A DNA stretch of 64,000 nt, taken from the NCBI GenBank assembly GCA_022570795.1, contig JAKUDP010000002.1, positions 2,232,001-2,296,000 of the forward strand. The letters run 5' to 3'. Source of the DNA: Sphaerulina vaccinii. Lineage: Eukaryota > Ascomycota > Dothideomycetes > Mycosphaerellales > Mycosphaerellaceae. Below, piece by piece: positions 30,116 to 41,772 of this stretch. The position numbers and the translations under genes were made by a program. The first letter of the stretch is position 1; each line of letters opens with the position of its first letter. The notes under the pieces are model-generated. The model searched no databases, was not told where the DNA came from, and worked only from the letters and a program-made list of their open reading frames with translations.

Positions 30116-33100
30116 ATGCTATCACCAATTTCCGGCCTCATCGCATTCCTGCTCATCTCGACCTTCAAGAATCTATGTGTGGCTACTCCCCTACAAGATC
30201 CAGGGCCTTTGGTGCCTGTGACTCTTCGCCAGGCGACTAGGGAGCAAACATTGTTCCTGGCGCAGTCACTCGAACCCAGGTACAACGTCACTTATTGCCA
30301 CATTTATCCCGAGAAAGGTAAAGCTTCTCACCCATCTTCAAGACTATCGTAGAAAGATATAATAACTTGGCGCAATTAGATCCCAGCAAGCTCGATTGTA
30401 TCACTGCTTACCATGATGACCTCAAATATGTCGATCTTGAACAGATCGAACCTCTTCTAGAAGACGAACGGGTTCTGTGCGATCAATACGCAGAGCCTCG
30501 TCGGCTGACAGACATTGTCTTGCACTGGAACAGCATCGAGGCATTGCTCCTCGCGAAGTCAGTCTGGGGCACTGGCGAAGATTTGCTGTTCATGTACGAG
30601 GATCCACACTGCTTTCATCCGGACGGAGATCGATCCTTCTACCGGTAAGTATCGAATTTGGATGACGGTGACCAGAGACTAATTCCGAACAGCTCTCAAC
30701 ACATTGACTGGAATACGACTCATAATGCAGCCACGAACACAACACATAACATAGCCACGATTCGTGCTATGCCTCTCCACGCAGATATCACCATGCCGGA
30801 ACAAGGCTGGGCGCATCGACTGACTAGAGGCTCAACTGCACCGCCTGACGGCTACTTTCCACATGCCCGACCCAGTTCTCGTTACAAATCATGTAGGTGA
30901 AAGACTCGATGCGATGAATTCAACGACCTGATCTCGTGGCAGATTTGAACTCGACCTATCTGGAACACTCCAATATCAAACGAGGCTTCAAGGGCGGAAT
31001 AGCTGCGAATTGCGTGGCAGGGTTTGTCACCGCGCCACTCTTCGGTCCTGTAGCAGCCCTGGCAAGGTGTGCCCTCGGTGCGCCGCTCGCTGGACTCATG
31101 GGTGAAATCATTGCATCCAAGAAAACCTCAACGCACATTAAAGTCGGCTTCGGGTTCGCATACATTTCCCCGTTAGCTGGCCTGCTCATCGCTGGTATCG
31201 GTACACTTTTCACTCCCACAAGGCTCTCGATCGACCAAAAATGGAACCATCGCTGGGAAAATAAGACTCTTATGCTTCCCTGGGGCATCGAAAAGACGTC
31301 AGTCCCCGCATGCCACCATCTCGTTCGCTGCTGACCAAAAGTGCTTCGACAGGGCATCCACTGCCAATCACGTTAAGCTGCAAAATATTGCCTTCAGATG
31401 CCCCAACTGTCATGTCGTAGGCAACTTTTCCGCCGGCATCGAGATCGAGCTAGACCTCAAAGCTAAGGGTCACAAGGGCCCCAAGGATTGCACAAACAGC
31501 ATCAGAGAGCAATTCAGGCTACCAAAACGGACCACGGAGACAAAACCGAGGATTAGCCATGAGACGGTAGTAGCCTCCCATCAAGATTTGGTTGCACTGC
31601 TGACGCTTCAGTGATAGTGGATGGAGCTGACTCGTCTGGCATCTCATGCTCAGCGCGCTCAAAATGTAGAGAGGTTGACCAAAAGAGACTCGGGAGTTCC
31701 TGAGATGTTACGGAAAGTTCGGTCAGCTCCAACAGCGAACCACGAGCTGCACTTCAAACGTGCAAACTGTCCTTTCCATGACCCTAGTTATCCAGCGTGC
31801 AACGATAAGCAGGTCACGGAGTATCACAAGAAATGCGATGAGTATTTGGACAACTTACTATATCATCCAGGGGATGTGCTTGGAAACGCCATCAAGTGCA
31901 TCTTCAAAAGTATTGGTGGCGAAACAGGATGCTGGAAGCAGTATCACGAAGCTGCAAGCTATTTTGACAGCCCCAAGGACTTCGTCTTGAAGTTTATAAA
32001 ATGGCACATGAAGAAGGCTTCGTTCAGAATGGAGGTTATGGAAGCAATCGACGTGCTTGTGCATCCACAGATAGAATTCGATCTAACGGCAGGAATGTGG
32101 TTTGGTAAGAGTCCGGACCGTACGCGCCATGGAGGCCCGGACACCTGCTGATAGTGATACAGACGTTGACTTGGGTGCGGACCTCTTCGCAGCTGGTGTT
32201 TTACCAGTGATTACATGGGGTTTCTTGGTCTCGGTAGGAGGAGGCTCCTCTTGTGTGTCACGCTGCTGTCTTCTCATGGTCGAGACTGTACTGACATTGG
32301 CTTAGTTATCCTTGGTGGCGGCAAAAAAGCCGCAGAGATGGGCGCGGACACACAAGCAAGCCCTGCCTTCTCCAACAACAAGCCGGATCCAAACGGCGGG
32401 GTCGACTCGAAAGGCAACCCCATTATGGTGCCTAATACAAAGCCTGATCCAAATGGCAAGGTCGGCAAAGATGGCAAGCCCGTTATGGTGCCTAACTATG
32501 GCACACAAAAGGGATATGGTGAGAAGACGAATGTATGTTCTGCTCGTGCACTGAGTTCTTCAGATACTGATCTTGAACCCAGGGGATGGGTAAGATGACA
32601 TATGGTCTTCCTGTCCTACGTTTCGAGCAGGTCACCGTCGGCCATATCGCCGCTAACTTCACCCTGCCTGGTTTCAAAGCTCGTATTAGCAAAGGAGTAA
32701 TGACGATTGATCTTCTCAAGCTGGGCAGCGGCGAATCAATAATGAACAGTGACGTCTTAGTTGAGCTGAGGTACCTCAAGTCGCGGATTGACATTGCAGG
32801 AGAACACCTATGGGCTCAAATTACGTTCTCTGTCGGTCCTGCGTTCGACTTTTCGATGACCCCTAACCTTCCCATCGGCCCTGGCGTGGCCATGGCAGTA
32901 CCGGGTGATGTTATCAAGGCACCTTTCGGATTCGGCGGAGCTTGGGTAAGAAAATCACTCAAGGAGTCTTATCGGGATGTAGAGATGCTGACAATCAAGT
33001 AGGAAATCGTGCGATTCGATTGGAAATTCGGCGTGGCCCCTCGTATGCTATTGATCTCCAATTTAACAGTACCACACTAACGGTGTCGCAGACAATCATA

Positions 33101-34038
33101 CTGAGTGCAAAGAGGAATACCCCAATTGGAACAAAGGTGGCTGGTACATGGCTTTGTACTTTCGCACCGGCTTCCGAGTGTATGCTTCCTTCTTTGGCCA
33201 GCGAATCGATACAAGCTGGCTCGGAAAGCTGCAAAAAGATACGAGCTATGCCATTGATGGTTTCTATTGGAGCGACAGACTGGCTATCCATTGCCACGAG
33301 AGTGAGAATGTGGGTGAATTAGGCGAGAAAATAAGTGGAACGATCAACAAGATCATGGACGTGATCCAGGACCCGATTGCAACAGCAGTGGGCAAACTAG
33401 CAGCAAAGTTGAACGGCATGAGCTATGATCAATACAAGGACGCAGACTTTGACTTTCTGGGATTTCCAAGGAGTGAAGATGGTTGGGCGCTTGGCTATGA
33501 GGCTTTCAAGACAGCTCACGGTCTCGAGCGAGTTATAGACCTCGAGGAATATGTCCTGGAAGCCTTACCAGAAACACCTGAGATGTGCAGAGCCGAAGAA
33601 GCATGGGCAGACAAGCACTTCGGAGGAACCGGATTTAACTGCAGCAACATTGATCAAGATACAAGGTTCAATCCTGAAAAACAGACGCAGAAACTGGAAG
33701 AGCAAGAGACTAAACAGGGAGATCTGCAAGCCTGCAAAGCGCTTGGCACTTGCGAGAAGACAAAAGAGACCACGAGCAATGGCGAAGCTACTACCACGAT
33801 ACCTTCCTCGAACTCCAATCCACCGACCGGCACTCCGAAAATGGTCGAGAGTGTCGTGGAAGACAAGGAAGCATGCAAAGTGCTTGGCAAATGCAAGCCG
33901 GCGACTGCCACTCCGACAATGGTCGAGAAAGTCGTGGAAGACATGAACGCATGCAAAGTGCTTGGCAATTGCAGGCGCAGAGCACCCAGACGGGTTCATA
34001 ATGCCGACTCGACAGCTGTGAGGTTTGTCATCGATTGA
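30116..34038 (+). CDS. Large secreted protein with DUF7029-like domain, 11 exons
   Basis: Exons: 30116-30317, 30380-30644, 30693-30892, 30943-31297, 31353-31566, 31654-32104, 32193-32252, 32306-32532, 32583-32945, 33003-33042, 33092-34038. They total 3324 nt and 1107 aa. All joins keep frame and most have CTGAC or CTAAC branch sites. A signal peptide (SGLIAFLLISTFKNLCVA) leads into a region resembling fungal DUF7029 (KYVDLEQIEPLLED ... HCFHPDGDRSFYR). Next are hydrophobic stretches (CVAGFVTAPLFGPVAALA), a FRCPNCHVVGNFSAG segment reminiscent of DUF7223, Asp/Pro/Gly/Asn repeats (KPDPNG twice) and three C-terminal copies of ACK-x-LG-x-C. Exons 6 and 7 are the least certain. A surface or wall protein is likely; function unknown. 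Confidence 0.65.
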
Positions 34039-34621
34039 ACAGGCATCTGGAGCCTCGGGACAGCTACAAGCAATGATTTGAATGCTTATGGAGTGGTCAG
34101 CCACTCTGTTATATCCTCAAAGAAGTCATCTCGGGCGTTAGATGACAAGATTAAATGGGCAAGAGAGAGAGAGAAAGAGAGAGGAGAGCGGAGCATTCTG
34201 TTCATCCAGTATTGGCTAAAAAAGAACGACAGGGATATGATTGTGGAAGTGAAGGTAGTAATGAAGAAGTGAGCGATCAATGATCAGTTGGAGTCAAAGA
34301 GATATGAACGAGCATACACATACACATACATATTACATGACAGCATATAGCCGGGCAATGCATACCTGATTGGAGCATGTTTCTCAGATCTCTCATGTTG
34401 TGAACATCATCATTGGCCATGGAAGCTGCGCGCCTGGCACAAGACTCGACTTCGGGGAGAACTTACTCTTCGTTCCATAGCAAAAAGCCCATGATACCCC
34501 ATTCATTGCTGAGCTGAGCTGAGAACAATCGCATTTCTGCTCTACGAAATGATAGAGAACTGTTTCTTTCTGTCTGTACAATGCTGATAAGAGTGTGGCG
34601 TAGACTCGTTGGCCCATGAGT
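34039..34621. other. Convergent 3' intergenic region with simple repeats
   Basis: Contains a GA-rich tract (about 34163-34193) and an acatac repeat (about 34315-34333). No gene is supported. Confidence 0.4.
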
Positions 34622-37391
34622 TTACTTCAGCTGATCCTGTCCATAGCCCTTCCTGGTCGAGAAGCCTCCATCTCTCAGCCCAGCCTTCTCGACCGGATTC
34701 TCAGCCGCGGCTTGATTGCCATCCTTGATTCTGACCTTCTCCCACTCGCTGTCTTCTTCGCTGACTTGCGCTTCCTCCTCCTCAGTCAGTTCCCTACCCT
34801 TCTCTTTATCGTGTTCTTGCAATCTGAAACAGGTCAAAGGTAAGCAAGTATCTCTGAAAGTGCGGAATGTAACAAGAAGAGGGTGTCTGTGAGCTCGTCA
34901 CCGTGGTCGGGTCGAGCTCAGAGAAAAAACGTGCAGATGTGGGAGAATGTCGTGCTTACCTCAGCCTCATCCTCTCCTCCTCTGTCAATTCTTCGTGTCC
35001 TTCAGGTTCTTCTTTCACACGCTTAGTAGGAGGACCACTCAACTGCCACTCCATCAACTTCGCAAAAGCGCCGTTCTTGTCGGCTGCGAGTTCGCGATAT
35101 GGGCCCATTTGAGCGACTTTGCCATCTGCGCCGATGCAGATGATTGTGTCACTCCGCTGAATCGTAGAGAGTCGGTGGGCGATCGATATGGTAGTGTTGT
35201 CGCCTCGGAGAAGACTTTGAAGAGCTTGGTTTACGAGAGTTTCGGATTCGGCATCAAGGGCTGAAGTGGCTTCGTCAAGGATGAGGATGTCCGGCTTCTT
35301 CAGAAGAGCGCGAGCAATGGCAATGCGTTGCTTCTGACCTCCAGACAGTTGTGTCCCGCGAGCTCCGCAGAAGGTTTCGAGGCCATCGGGCTAGAAGAGG
35401 ATGTTAGTGATCGTTACTGATCCGTTGTGCGATGTAGACTCACAAAGTCGCTAATGAAGTTGCAGTTGGCTTGACGCGCTGCAGCAACAATCTCCGCTCT
35501 CGAAGCCAATGGTCTTCCATATGCTATGTTCTCTGCAATCGTGCCAGAGAACAGCACAGGCTCTTGGCCCACATAGCCGATCTTCCGTCGTAGCTGCTTT
35601 GCGTTCAGCCTGCTGATGTCTCTCCCACCGATCGTGATCTCGCCTCTCGTGGGTGTGTAGAAGCGCATGATCAAGCTGGCGACAGTCGATTTCCCGGCAC
35701 CAGACGGCGCTACGATAGCCACATTACTTCCCTGTGGTATAGAGAAGTTCAAGCCATCGAAAATGGACACTGCGGGTCGTGTCGGATATGCGAATGCCAC
35801 ATCCTTGAACTCAATTGTGCCGCGAGCACTCCGCACCATGTCGCCTTTCGTCGGACTGATCGTGGGTTCGCGGTCTTGCAGCTCGAATAGTCGACTGGCT
35901 GCTCCGACTCCCTTCATCAGTTCTGAGTAGAAGCTCGATAACCCAAAGACACTGCTTCCAGCATAGCCGGTATACATGAGGAAGGTGGTCAGATCGCCGA
36001 CGCTCATTGCACCCTGCCGTACCATGCCGCTGCCAATGTATAGCAATGCCAGAAATGTCGCGTTACCCATGAAGCCGGAAGCTGAGAAGAACGCTGCGGA
36101 GATGAACGCTTCTCTTTTGCCAAGCCCAAAGATCTTCCGTACCTGGCCATTGTATCGATGGACTTCTTGCAGCTCTCCGGCGAACGCCTGACTGGTTCGC
36201 ACATTGCCTAGTCGCTCTTCAGCAATCTTAGTCAAAGTTCCAAGATTCTTCTGTATCCGCCGAGACAGGTTCCGAATCGCTCGTCCGTATAAGAAAGCAC
36301 CAATTGCAACAGGTGGGAACGCGATAGCCAGCACACCCATGAGCTTTACACTCATGTATGCCATCATGGTCAGAGCAGCAGTGGCAGAGACCTAAAAATA
36401 AGAAGGGTTAGCAAGTATCTCTGCATCGCGTACCTGTCTGTGCGGTCGCCTGTCTCTGAGCTCAGCACCCTAGTGCGTGAGGTCGCAGAGAGACATTGAT
36501 AGAGGCCTCCATCCCACAACTCACCATAGATCGTAGACCATCCGACACGTTCTGAGTGATCGATTTGCCAACAATGATCGTATCGCTTCCCAATCTGCTG
36601 ATCAGATCTCCAACACGATTGGCGTCAAAGAACTCGGCATTCTGAACGAAAGTGCGCCTGAACAGCGAACTACGCAGTTTGCTGACCACACGTTCTCCCA
36701 CCACCCTCAGGATCACGATACGTCCGTAATTAGCAGCTGCTCCAGTCATGAGTAGCGCAGCCATAGCCTCCACAAAGTACTCCAACTTCAACCCAAACAC
36801 AATTCCATCAGGTTGCGTCGCCGAATCCAAAATCTTGCCAATACTGAACGGAACAGCCATAGTAACACAACTACTGATCAGCAGCAAAACGAAAGCCACA
36901 CTTAACGTCCTAACTTCCGGTGCCGCGATCTTGAGTAATCTCCAAACTTCTCCTCTTCCACCTCCAGTCTTTCCCTCGCCATCTTTGCCATAGCTGGATA
37001 ATTTGGCGCTTAGGTTGATTTGTGATGCTTGAGCTGCCTTTTCCGACTTTTTGAAGGTTTGTGATTCGTCTTCTTCTTCTACTTCGGTTGGATCGCTGCT
37101 CTTTTTGTTGATGGTGTTTTTGTAGGCGGTTTCTTTGTTGCCGTGCTGGACTACATTGAGGGATTCCTTCTTCGTGGGTGAGGTTTGGAGTAGTCGTTGT
37201 ATTGGAGATCGTGTCGTCTGGTTCGCCAGTGCTGTGGTCGGCCGTATGGGCTGTATGCTGCGTCGCGTGGACAGTAGTCGGATGCTCGGTCCTTGTACGA
37301 AAGATGTCGGCGGTATTCTCTGGGTGAAGAGGGCTCCATTTCCTAGACAGTTCCAGGCGCGATGCGCGACTTGAGGCCCACGCATGGCCAT
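34622..37391 (-). CDS. Mitochondrial ABC transporter, MDL/ABCB10 type
   Basis: Four exons (36525-37391, 35444-36391, 34960-35390, 34622-34823) give 815 aa. The N-terminus is Arg-rich with no acidic residues for about 60 positions, as in a mitochondrial presequence. A six-helix membrane domain follows, then a nucleotide-binding domain with APSGAGKST (Walker A near 517, Ala in place of the usual first Gly), LSGGQKQR, ILILDEATS and AHRLST. This is a half-transporter that would dimerise in the inner membrane, exporting peptides in the yeast MDL1 case. The last exon encodes a charged tail (EEEEAQVSEEDSEWE). Introns 1 and 3 are much longer than the others here and related in sequence. Confidence 0.9.
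34824..34959 (-). repeat. Introner-like intron, copy A (ABC transporter intron 3, 136 bp)
   Basis: Bounded by GTAAGC and TTTCAG on the minus strand. On the plus strand it carries TAAGCAAGTATCTCTGAAAG (34841-34860) and, 40 bp on, TGTCTGTGAGCTCGTCACC (34884-34902). Both blocks recur at nearly the same spacing in the introns at 36392 and 41285. An inverted pair gagctcg/cgagctc could form a hairpin. Confidence 0.75.
36392..36524 (-). repeat. Introner-like intron, copy B (ABC transporter intron 1, 133 bp)
   Basis: Bounded by GTGAGT and TTTTAG on the minus strand. On the plus strand it contains TTAGCAAGTATCTCTG (36408-36423) and TGTCTCTGAGCTCAGCACC (36451-36469). The first block matches copy A at 15 of 16 positions and the second at about 15 of 19, with the same spacing. 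Confidence 0.75.
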
Positions 37392-37857
37392 CTTCTCTTC
37401 TCTGCCGCCTGCTCACTCCAATTGCACTATGCGCACTACCGATTCGGTGGTCCAGTCCTCGACATAATCGTGGGAAGGTCTATGACGATTGGTAATGGAG
37501 ACGGCCGTCCAAGTGATGTTTGCTGCTGTGAAAGGCGACTGCAAGGACGAGACGCGTTCGAGGGGAAACTATCTCTGGTTCGTGGGTTGCTGCTGATGGT
37601 GTATTGGGAGAGTGGTAGACTGGTTTGGGGAGCCTCTGTCTAGAGATGGAGCGTCTTCGGAGGTGAGCTGTCCGAGGCGCCGATCGCGTCTGACGACACA
37701 ATTTCTTTGTCTCCACGAACAAATACAATGGTAGGTAGTCTTGCTATGGTATGAGCTATGCTATAATCATATCTTACAGGCTCAGCCAGGAGCCACGACA
37801 CAAATGCTCTTCCCGAAACAGATCACATCGTCCGCTAAGGAGTAAAACAGGCATACG
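37392..37857. other. Intergenic, ABC transporter upstream / Rtt103 downstream
   Basis: Holds the transporter promoter and the Rtt103 3' UTR. Short open frames on the plus strand are not supported. Confidence 0.4.
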
Positions 37858-39204
37858 CTATTGTCCGAGCATCGCACTGATGCCATCCTCATCCACACCA
37901 CCCATACCACTTCCAAATATCTCATCATCAAGATCCGTGCTTGGTCGGTGGCTCATCTTTCGTCGCTTCAGTCTTGGGTCACCAGGGGCTCCAGCCGATG
38001 ATGATGCTGGAACTTCCCCAGATGGAGTTCTAATCGTACCCTTGAGTTGGCTCAAATTCGCAAGAAATGTCTGCGCTTGCATCGCTGCATCGTCCACGAC
38101 AGGAAGTGCGGGTGGTGGCACAAATGCTGGTGGCGGCTCGTTCAGGTTGGGAGGCTGCTCTTGTATTGGGTCTGCTCCTGTGGGGTTGCTGAACGGTGGC
38201 TCCAGCGGCGCAGTCTCGCCTATCGTCTCATCCGCATCGCCGTGGTTGGAAGGTGGCGTGAATGACTCGATCTCCGGAGGTGGAGGAGTGAAGCCTTCTG
38301 TTTCAGGTCGTTCAAAGCCATTGCTGTTGCCATTGACGGGAGATGGGTCCACTCCGCGCATGATGCTGTCTTCCACTTCTCTAATGGTAGCCTCCATGCT
38401 GTCGATCTTGGTCCCAAGATCACGAGATGACGCTTCCTCTTGCGTGAGCTGTACGCGATTCGATGCGACCAACTTCTCCAGGCCAGCTACCAGCTCTCTC
38501 CTCGAATTCATACTGGCCTCCACGGCATTCTGGGCTGCCATCAGATCCTTGACCAGACCTCTCAGCTTCGCGGCTCGCACTGGCGCGCTGGGTACATGTG
38601 TCGCTGGGTCGATTGTCTCGTTGTACTTTGCGACTGCAGCGGTGACTGGTGCTTTGTATGCTGCCTCTGCTTTGCTCACAGCAGCTTGACTCTTGTTGAT
38701 CGCGTCCAGTTCTGGGGCAACTCCACCACTTCCTCCACCGCCAAACAGACTTCCACCCAATCTGCCTGGTCCTCCTCCCAGCTTGCTTGACCCCTTCGTC
38801 TTGTCCACATCGTCCAGCTTCTTCTCAATGCCTTGTTGCGTGGGAGGATCGAATATGTTCCTCTGCCGCCACACCTCAATCACTCTCCTCACTTTGCCTT
38901 GGATGTCCTGGTTTGCGTTCTTGTAGGCGAGAGCTGTAGCGTCTGCGATGAGCGGCTCGAATGCGACTTTGAAATCCAGTTTCCCACGAGCGCGAGACTG
39001 CTGCACGACTTCATTGGCGAGGTACAGCAGATTGAGGCGTCGACTTGCACTGGGCGACTCCTGTAGTGTATGCAGCCAGAGCCTCGCAGTCTGTACAGCG
39101 TGACGACGATGAAACATGATCCATTGCGCAACAGTCACGATGCTGTCCTGCGACTCGTTGAGAGACGTGAGCTTCGCCTTGACGGCATCGTCGTTGTACG
39201 CCAT
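37858..39204 (-). CDS. RTT103: RNA polymerase II CTD-interacting protein Rtt103
   Basis: A single exon of 448 aa. Residues 1-130 form a CID/RPR domain (AVKAKLTSLNESQDSIVTVAQW, LNLLYLANEVVQQS, VRRVIEVWRQRNIF). This domain binds the Ser2-phosphorylated C-terminal repeats of RNA polymerase II. A Gly-rich linker (GGGPGRLGGSLFGGGGSGG) leads to a coiled-coil region (about 165-290), then a Pro-rich tail with KRRKMSHRP, a likely nuclear signal. Rtt103 helps recruit the Rat1 exonuclease for transcription termination. The match is over the full length. The gene is divergent from clathrin light chain with about 250 bp between the start codons. Confidence 0.9.
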   Translation of the reverse strand: MAYNDDAVKAKLTSLNESQDSIVTVAQWIMFHRRHAVQTARLWLHTLQESPSASRRLNLLYLANEVVQQSRARGKLDFKVAFEPLIADATALAYKNANQDIQGKVRRVIEVWRQRNIFDPPTQQGIEKKLDDVDKTKGSSKLGGGPGRLGGSLFGGGGSGGVAPELDAINKSQAAVSKAEAAYKAPVTAAVAKYNETIDPATHVPSAPVRAAKLRGLVKDLMAAQNAVEASMNSRRELVAGLEKLVASNRVQLTQEEASSRDLGTKIDSMEATIREVEDSIMRGVDPSPVNGNSNGFERPETEGFTPPPPEIESFTPPSNHGDADETIGETAPLEPPFSNPTGADPIQEQPPNLNEPPPAFVPPPALPVVDDAAMQAQTFLANLSQLKGTIRTPSGEVPASSSAGAPGDPRLKRRKMSHRPSTDLDDEIFGSGMGGVDEDGISAMLGQ

Positions 39205-39454
39205 ATCTCCACCCCGACAGTCTATCTCCAGATCACGTCAGATGTGCTTCTGATGTGTCTGTTTGTTGAAGAGTGAGAACAGTGAACAGCGGAGAGTTGA
39301 GCTGACCAGGGTCTCCATCATTGGCATCTCTATTGAAGAACAACAACAAGCTTGCTTCACCCACATCACGACACTCTCCTACCAAAGCACTTCACTCTTG
39401 CTGTCGAGCATACAACTAGGAACTACAATAACCCCCCCCAGGCTGTCTTCAACC

Positions 39455-40262
39455 ATGGCCGACCGCTTTCCTTCACTCGAGGAGTTTGACGAGGGTATGT
39501 GCGCATCGCATCGCATCGCATCTCCTGGTCTGTTCGTACTAATGTTTGAGGTCAGGCAAGACTGAGGCCACCGGCACAGCTGGCATCGATGGCATCGACG
39601 AGCCCTCCGACTTCCTCGCCCGCGAACGCGCAGCCCTCGGCGACGATGCTGAGCAATTCGCATCCTCCGCAGACAACACTGCAACAGTGGCCGATGGAGA
39701 CGATGACGACCTACTGGGCGGCGGAGGAGCTTCCAACACGAATGGCTACTCAGCAGGGAACGACGATATGATGGGCGACTTCGAAAGCTCATTCCCAGCA
39801 GTCAGCACACAAAACGAACAGGTCGCTCCAGGCGGCACCATCACAGGCTCGACCGCACCCTTCCAGGCACCCAGACATGAAGAGTACGAAGCCGAGCCAG
39901 ATGTCGTGAGAGAATGGCGGGAGCGACGCGATCTCCAGATTCAGCACCGCGATGAAGTCAGCGCAGGCAAGAAGGCGGAAACTGTCAAGGCTGCTCAGGA
40001 GGCCATTGACGACTTTTACGAGCAATACAATAACAGAAAGGACAAGCAGATTGCACAGACGAGGAAAGAAGCTGAGGAATTCTTGAAGTCGAGGGAAGAC
40101 ACAACTGCTGGAGGCACGAGCTGGGAACGCATTGCCAAGCTGGTGGATCTGAGTGGAAAGGGGACAGCGGGTGGTGCTGCCGGAAGTGGAAAGGCGAAGA
40201 TGAGGGAGTTGTTGATTAGCCTGAGGAAAGATGAGAAGGCTCCTGGTGCCATCGGCGTCTAG
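39455..40262 (+). CDS. CLC1: Clathrin light chain
   Basis: Two exons (39455-39494 and 39556-40262) with a 61-bp intron give 248 aa. Exon 1 encodes MADRFPSLEEFDE, the conserved acidic start of clathrin light chains. The middle is acidic and Ala/Gly-rich. The heavy-chain-binding helix follows with VREWRERRDLQIQHRDE and a long Lys/Glu-rich coiled coil, then TSWERIAKLVDLS near the C-terminus, all typical. The protein coats vesicles in endocytosis and Golgi transport. The intron contains a small gcatc repeat. The sequence aaccATGg gives an excellent start context. Confidence 0.9.
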
Positions 40263-40695
40263 GAGATTGTCGAAGCACCAGTGAGCCCTGACGGCGGAGT
40301 GATGATTGGCCAGGCCAACAGTCTTCGTCACAAGTAATGAGCATTGGACGAGGGGGTGAGAATGAGAGCTTGTGTAGACGGCATGTGCTCAAATTGAATG
40401 CTAGCTGCATGAATAGATGTTTTGTAACATATGCTTACTTCTGCCAGAATGGTCCCGATTTCAAGATCTGCTTGTCTTACCACTACTAACGACATCCTTA
40501 GCAATAGTGGAACTCGCCAGAGCCACTTGGAGGGGCCCTCTGCAGAGTACAGAAGCTTTGCCACATGCTCATAGGCAGCCTGAGCAAGAGGAGCGTTTAT
40601 GACAAGTTTGAAAAGACGGCAGTACTGGCAAGTACAGAGGGTACGTTGATGCTTCATCCACTCTTCAAGAGGAGGATCCTCATCCTCTATGCTAC
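40263..40695. other. Convergent 3' intergenic region
   Basis: Between the ends of clathrin light chain (+) and the enoyl-CoA isomerase (-). A frame extending through 40328-40723 on the minus strand has no support. Confidence 0.4.
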
Positions 40696-41772
40696 TCACA
40701 ACTTCGCCCTCATCTTCTCCCACTCTTCCACTTTCTTCAAACCCACCTTCTGTTCCTCCTTAATCTCCATCCTCATCAACCCAGGCCTCGTACTATCATA
40801 CACCCAATCATCAAACATCCCAACACTCTCCCTCCACATCTCCCTCTTCAACTCCCCATAAACGCTCACACCCGAAGGCCCCGGTTGCGCTTTCTTTACC
40901 AATTTCATCTCCTCAATAAAAGCCAAACTCTCCTCCAACCCCCCAACATAATCCACAACACCATCCTTCAATGCTTCCAAAGCTTTATACCTATGCGCCT
41001 CCAAAATCATCTTCCTCAAAACCGTCCCATTCAATTTAACTCGAAATACAGACATCATAGCTGGACGTAAAGGCATTCCTAGTTCTAGTTCATTTAGGCA
41101 TAAGTAGCCTTTATGAGGGTTCATGATGCGATAATCGTGCATCATGGCTAACATTAGGCCTCCGGCGAATGCGTGTCCGTTGCAGAGCGCGATGGTAGGC
41201 ATGGGGAATGTTAGGATTCTTCTCCAGAGGCCGTAGAGTTGTTGAGGCATGTAATCTCGAGTGAATTGGGAATGTTCGATGTCCCTAAGAAACAAAGTAA
41301 GTAGAAGGATCAATAAGTGTCTCTGAAAGCGCAGGCTGTCTCATCTCATCCGTGTTCGTTCTTGAGCTGAGCGCTCGAGTAGGGTGAGACACCGAAGAGA
41401 TGATATGCATTCTCCCTGTGACTTTGCTTACATTCCGTTGGAGTAGAATTTGGGAATTGAGGATGTTGTTATTACTACGCCGGGTGGGAAACGGTGTTCG
41501 ATGATGTCTAGAGCAAGCATGAGGGCTTTGCAGAAGGCCTATGTATATGTCCATGGTAAGTTGAACTGGTGGTCAAATATAGGTGATAATAGACATTTCG
41601 ATTGTTCACTTACTGTTACGAGACGATTATCGGGACCGTTTGTGAAAGTCAACAGATACACTTTTGGTGCAGGCTGTGTGCATACGATGTTGCCATTTCC
41701 GCCGACTCCTAGTTCGCCGCCGCCGCGTATGGGTAGCTCGAATAGAGCGCCGAAGACTTTGGCTGAGGCCAT
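40696..41772 (-). CDS. Peroxisomal enoyl-CoA isomerase/hydratase
   Basis: Three exons (41614-41772, 41432-41538, 40696-41284) give 284 aa. The crotonase fold shows LTFTNGPDNRLVT|AFCKALMLALD, KFYSNGMD and the oxyanion-hole segment ALCNGHAFAGGLMLAMMHDYR. The C-terminus is KMRAKL, ending in AKL, a peroxisomal targeting signal type 1. It fits a delta3,delta2-enoyl-CoA isomerase or related hydratase that supports beta-oxidation of unsaturated fatty acids. Intron 2 (147 bp) is long and related to two introns in the nearby ABC transporter. The exon joins are phase 0 and phase 2 and restore family sequence at both places. Confidence 0.85.
41285..41431 (-). repeat. Introner-like intron, copy C (isomerase intron 2, 147 bp)
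   Basis: Bounded by GTAAGC and TTCTTAG on the minus strand. The plus strand carries AATAAGTGTCTCTGAAAG (41312-41329), one substitution away from copy A over AAGTATCTCTGAAAG, and then CTTGAGCTGAGCGCTCGAG about 43 bp on. The similarity is weaker than between A and B but lies in the same order. Confidence 0.65.

Noticed and set aside
32105..32305. A single 201-bp intron in the large secreted-protein gene
   Set aside because: Far longer than its other introns. Splitting it into introns of 88 and 53 bp around a 60-nt exon keeps frame and gives normal sizes. The single-intron reading also keeps frame, so this is a preference, not proof.
34160..34335. GA-rich and acatac tracts
   Set aside because: Simple repeats in a 3' intergenic region with no associated structure.
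39500..39525. gcatc repeat as a possible functional element
   Set aside because: A few copies inside the clathrin light chain intron; ordinary simple-sequence repeat.
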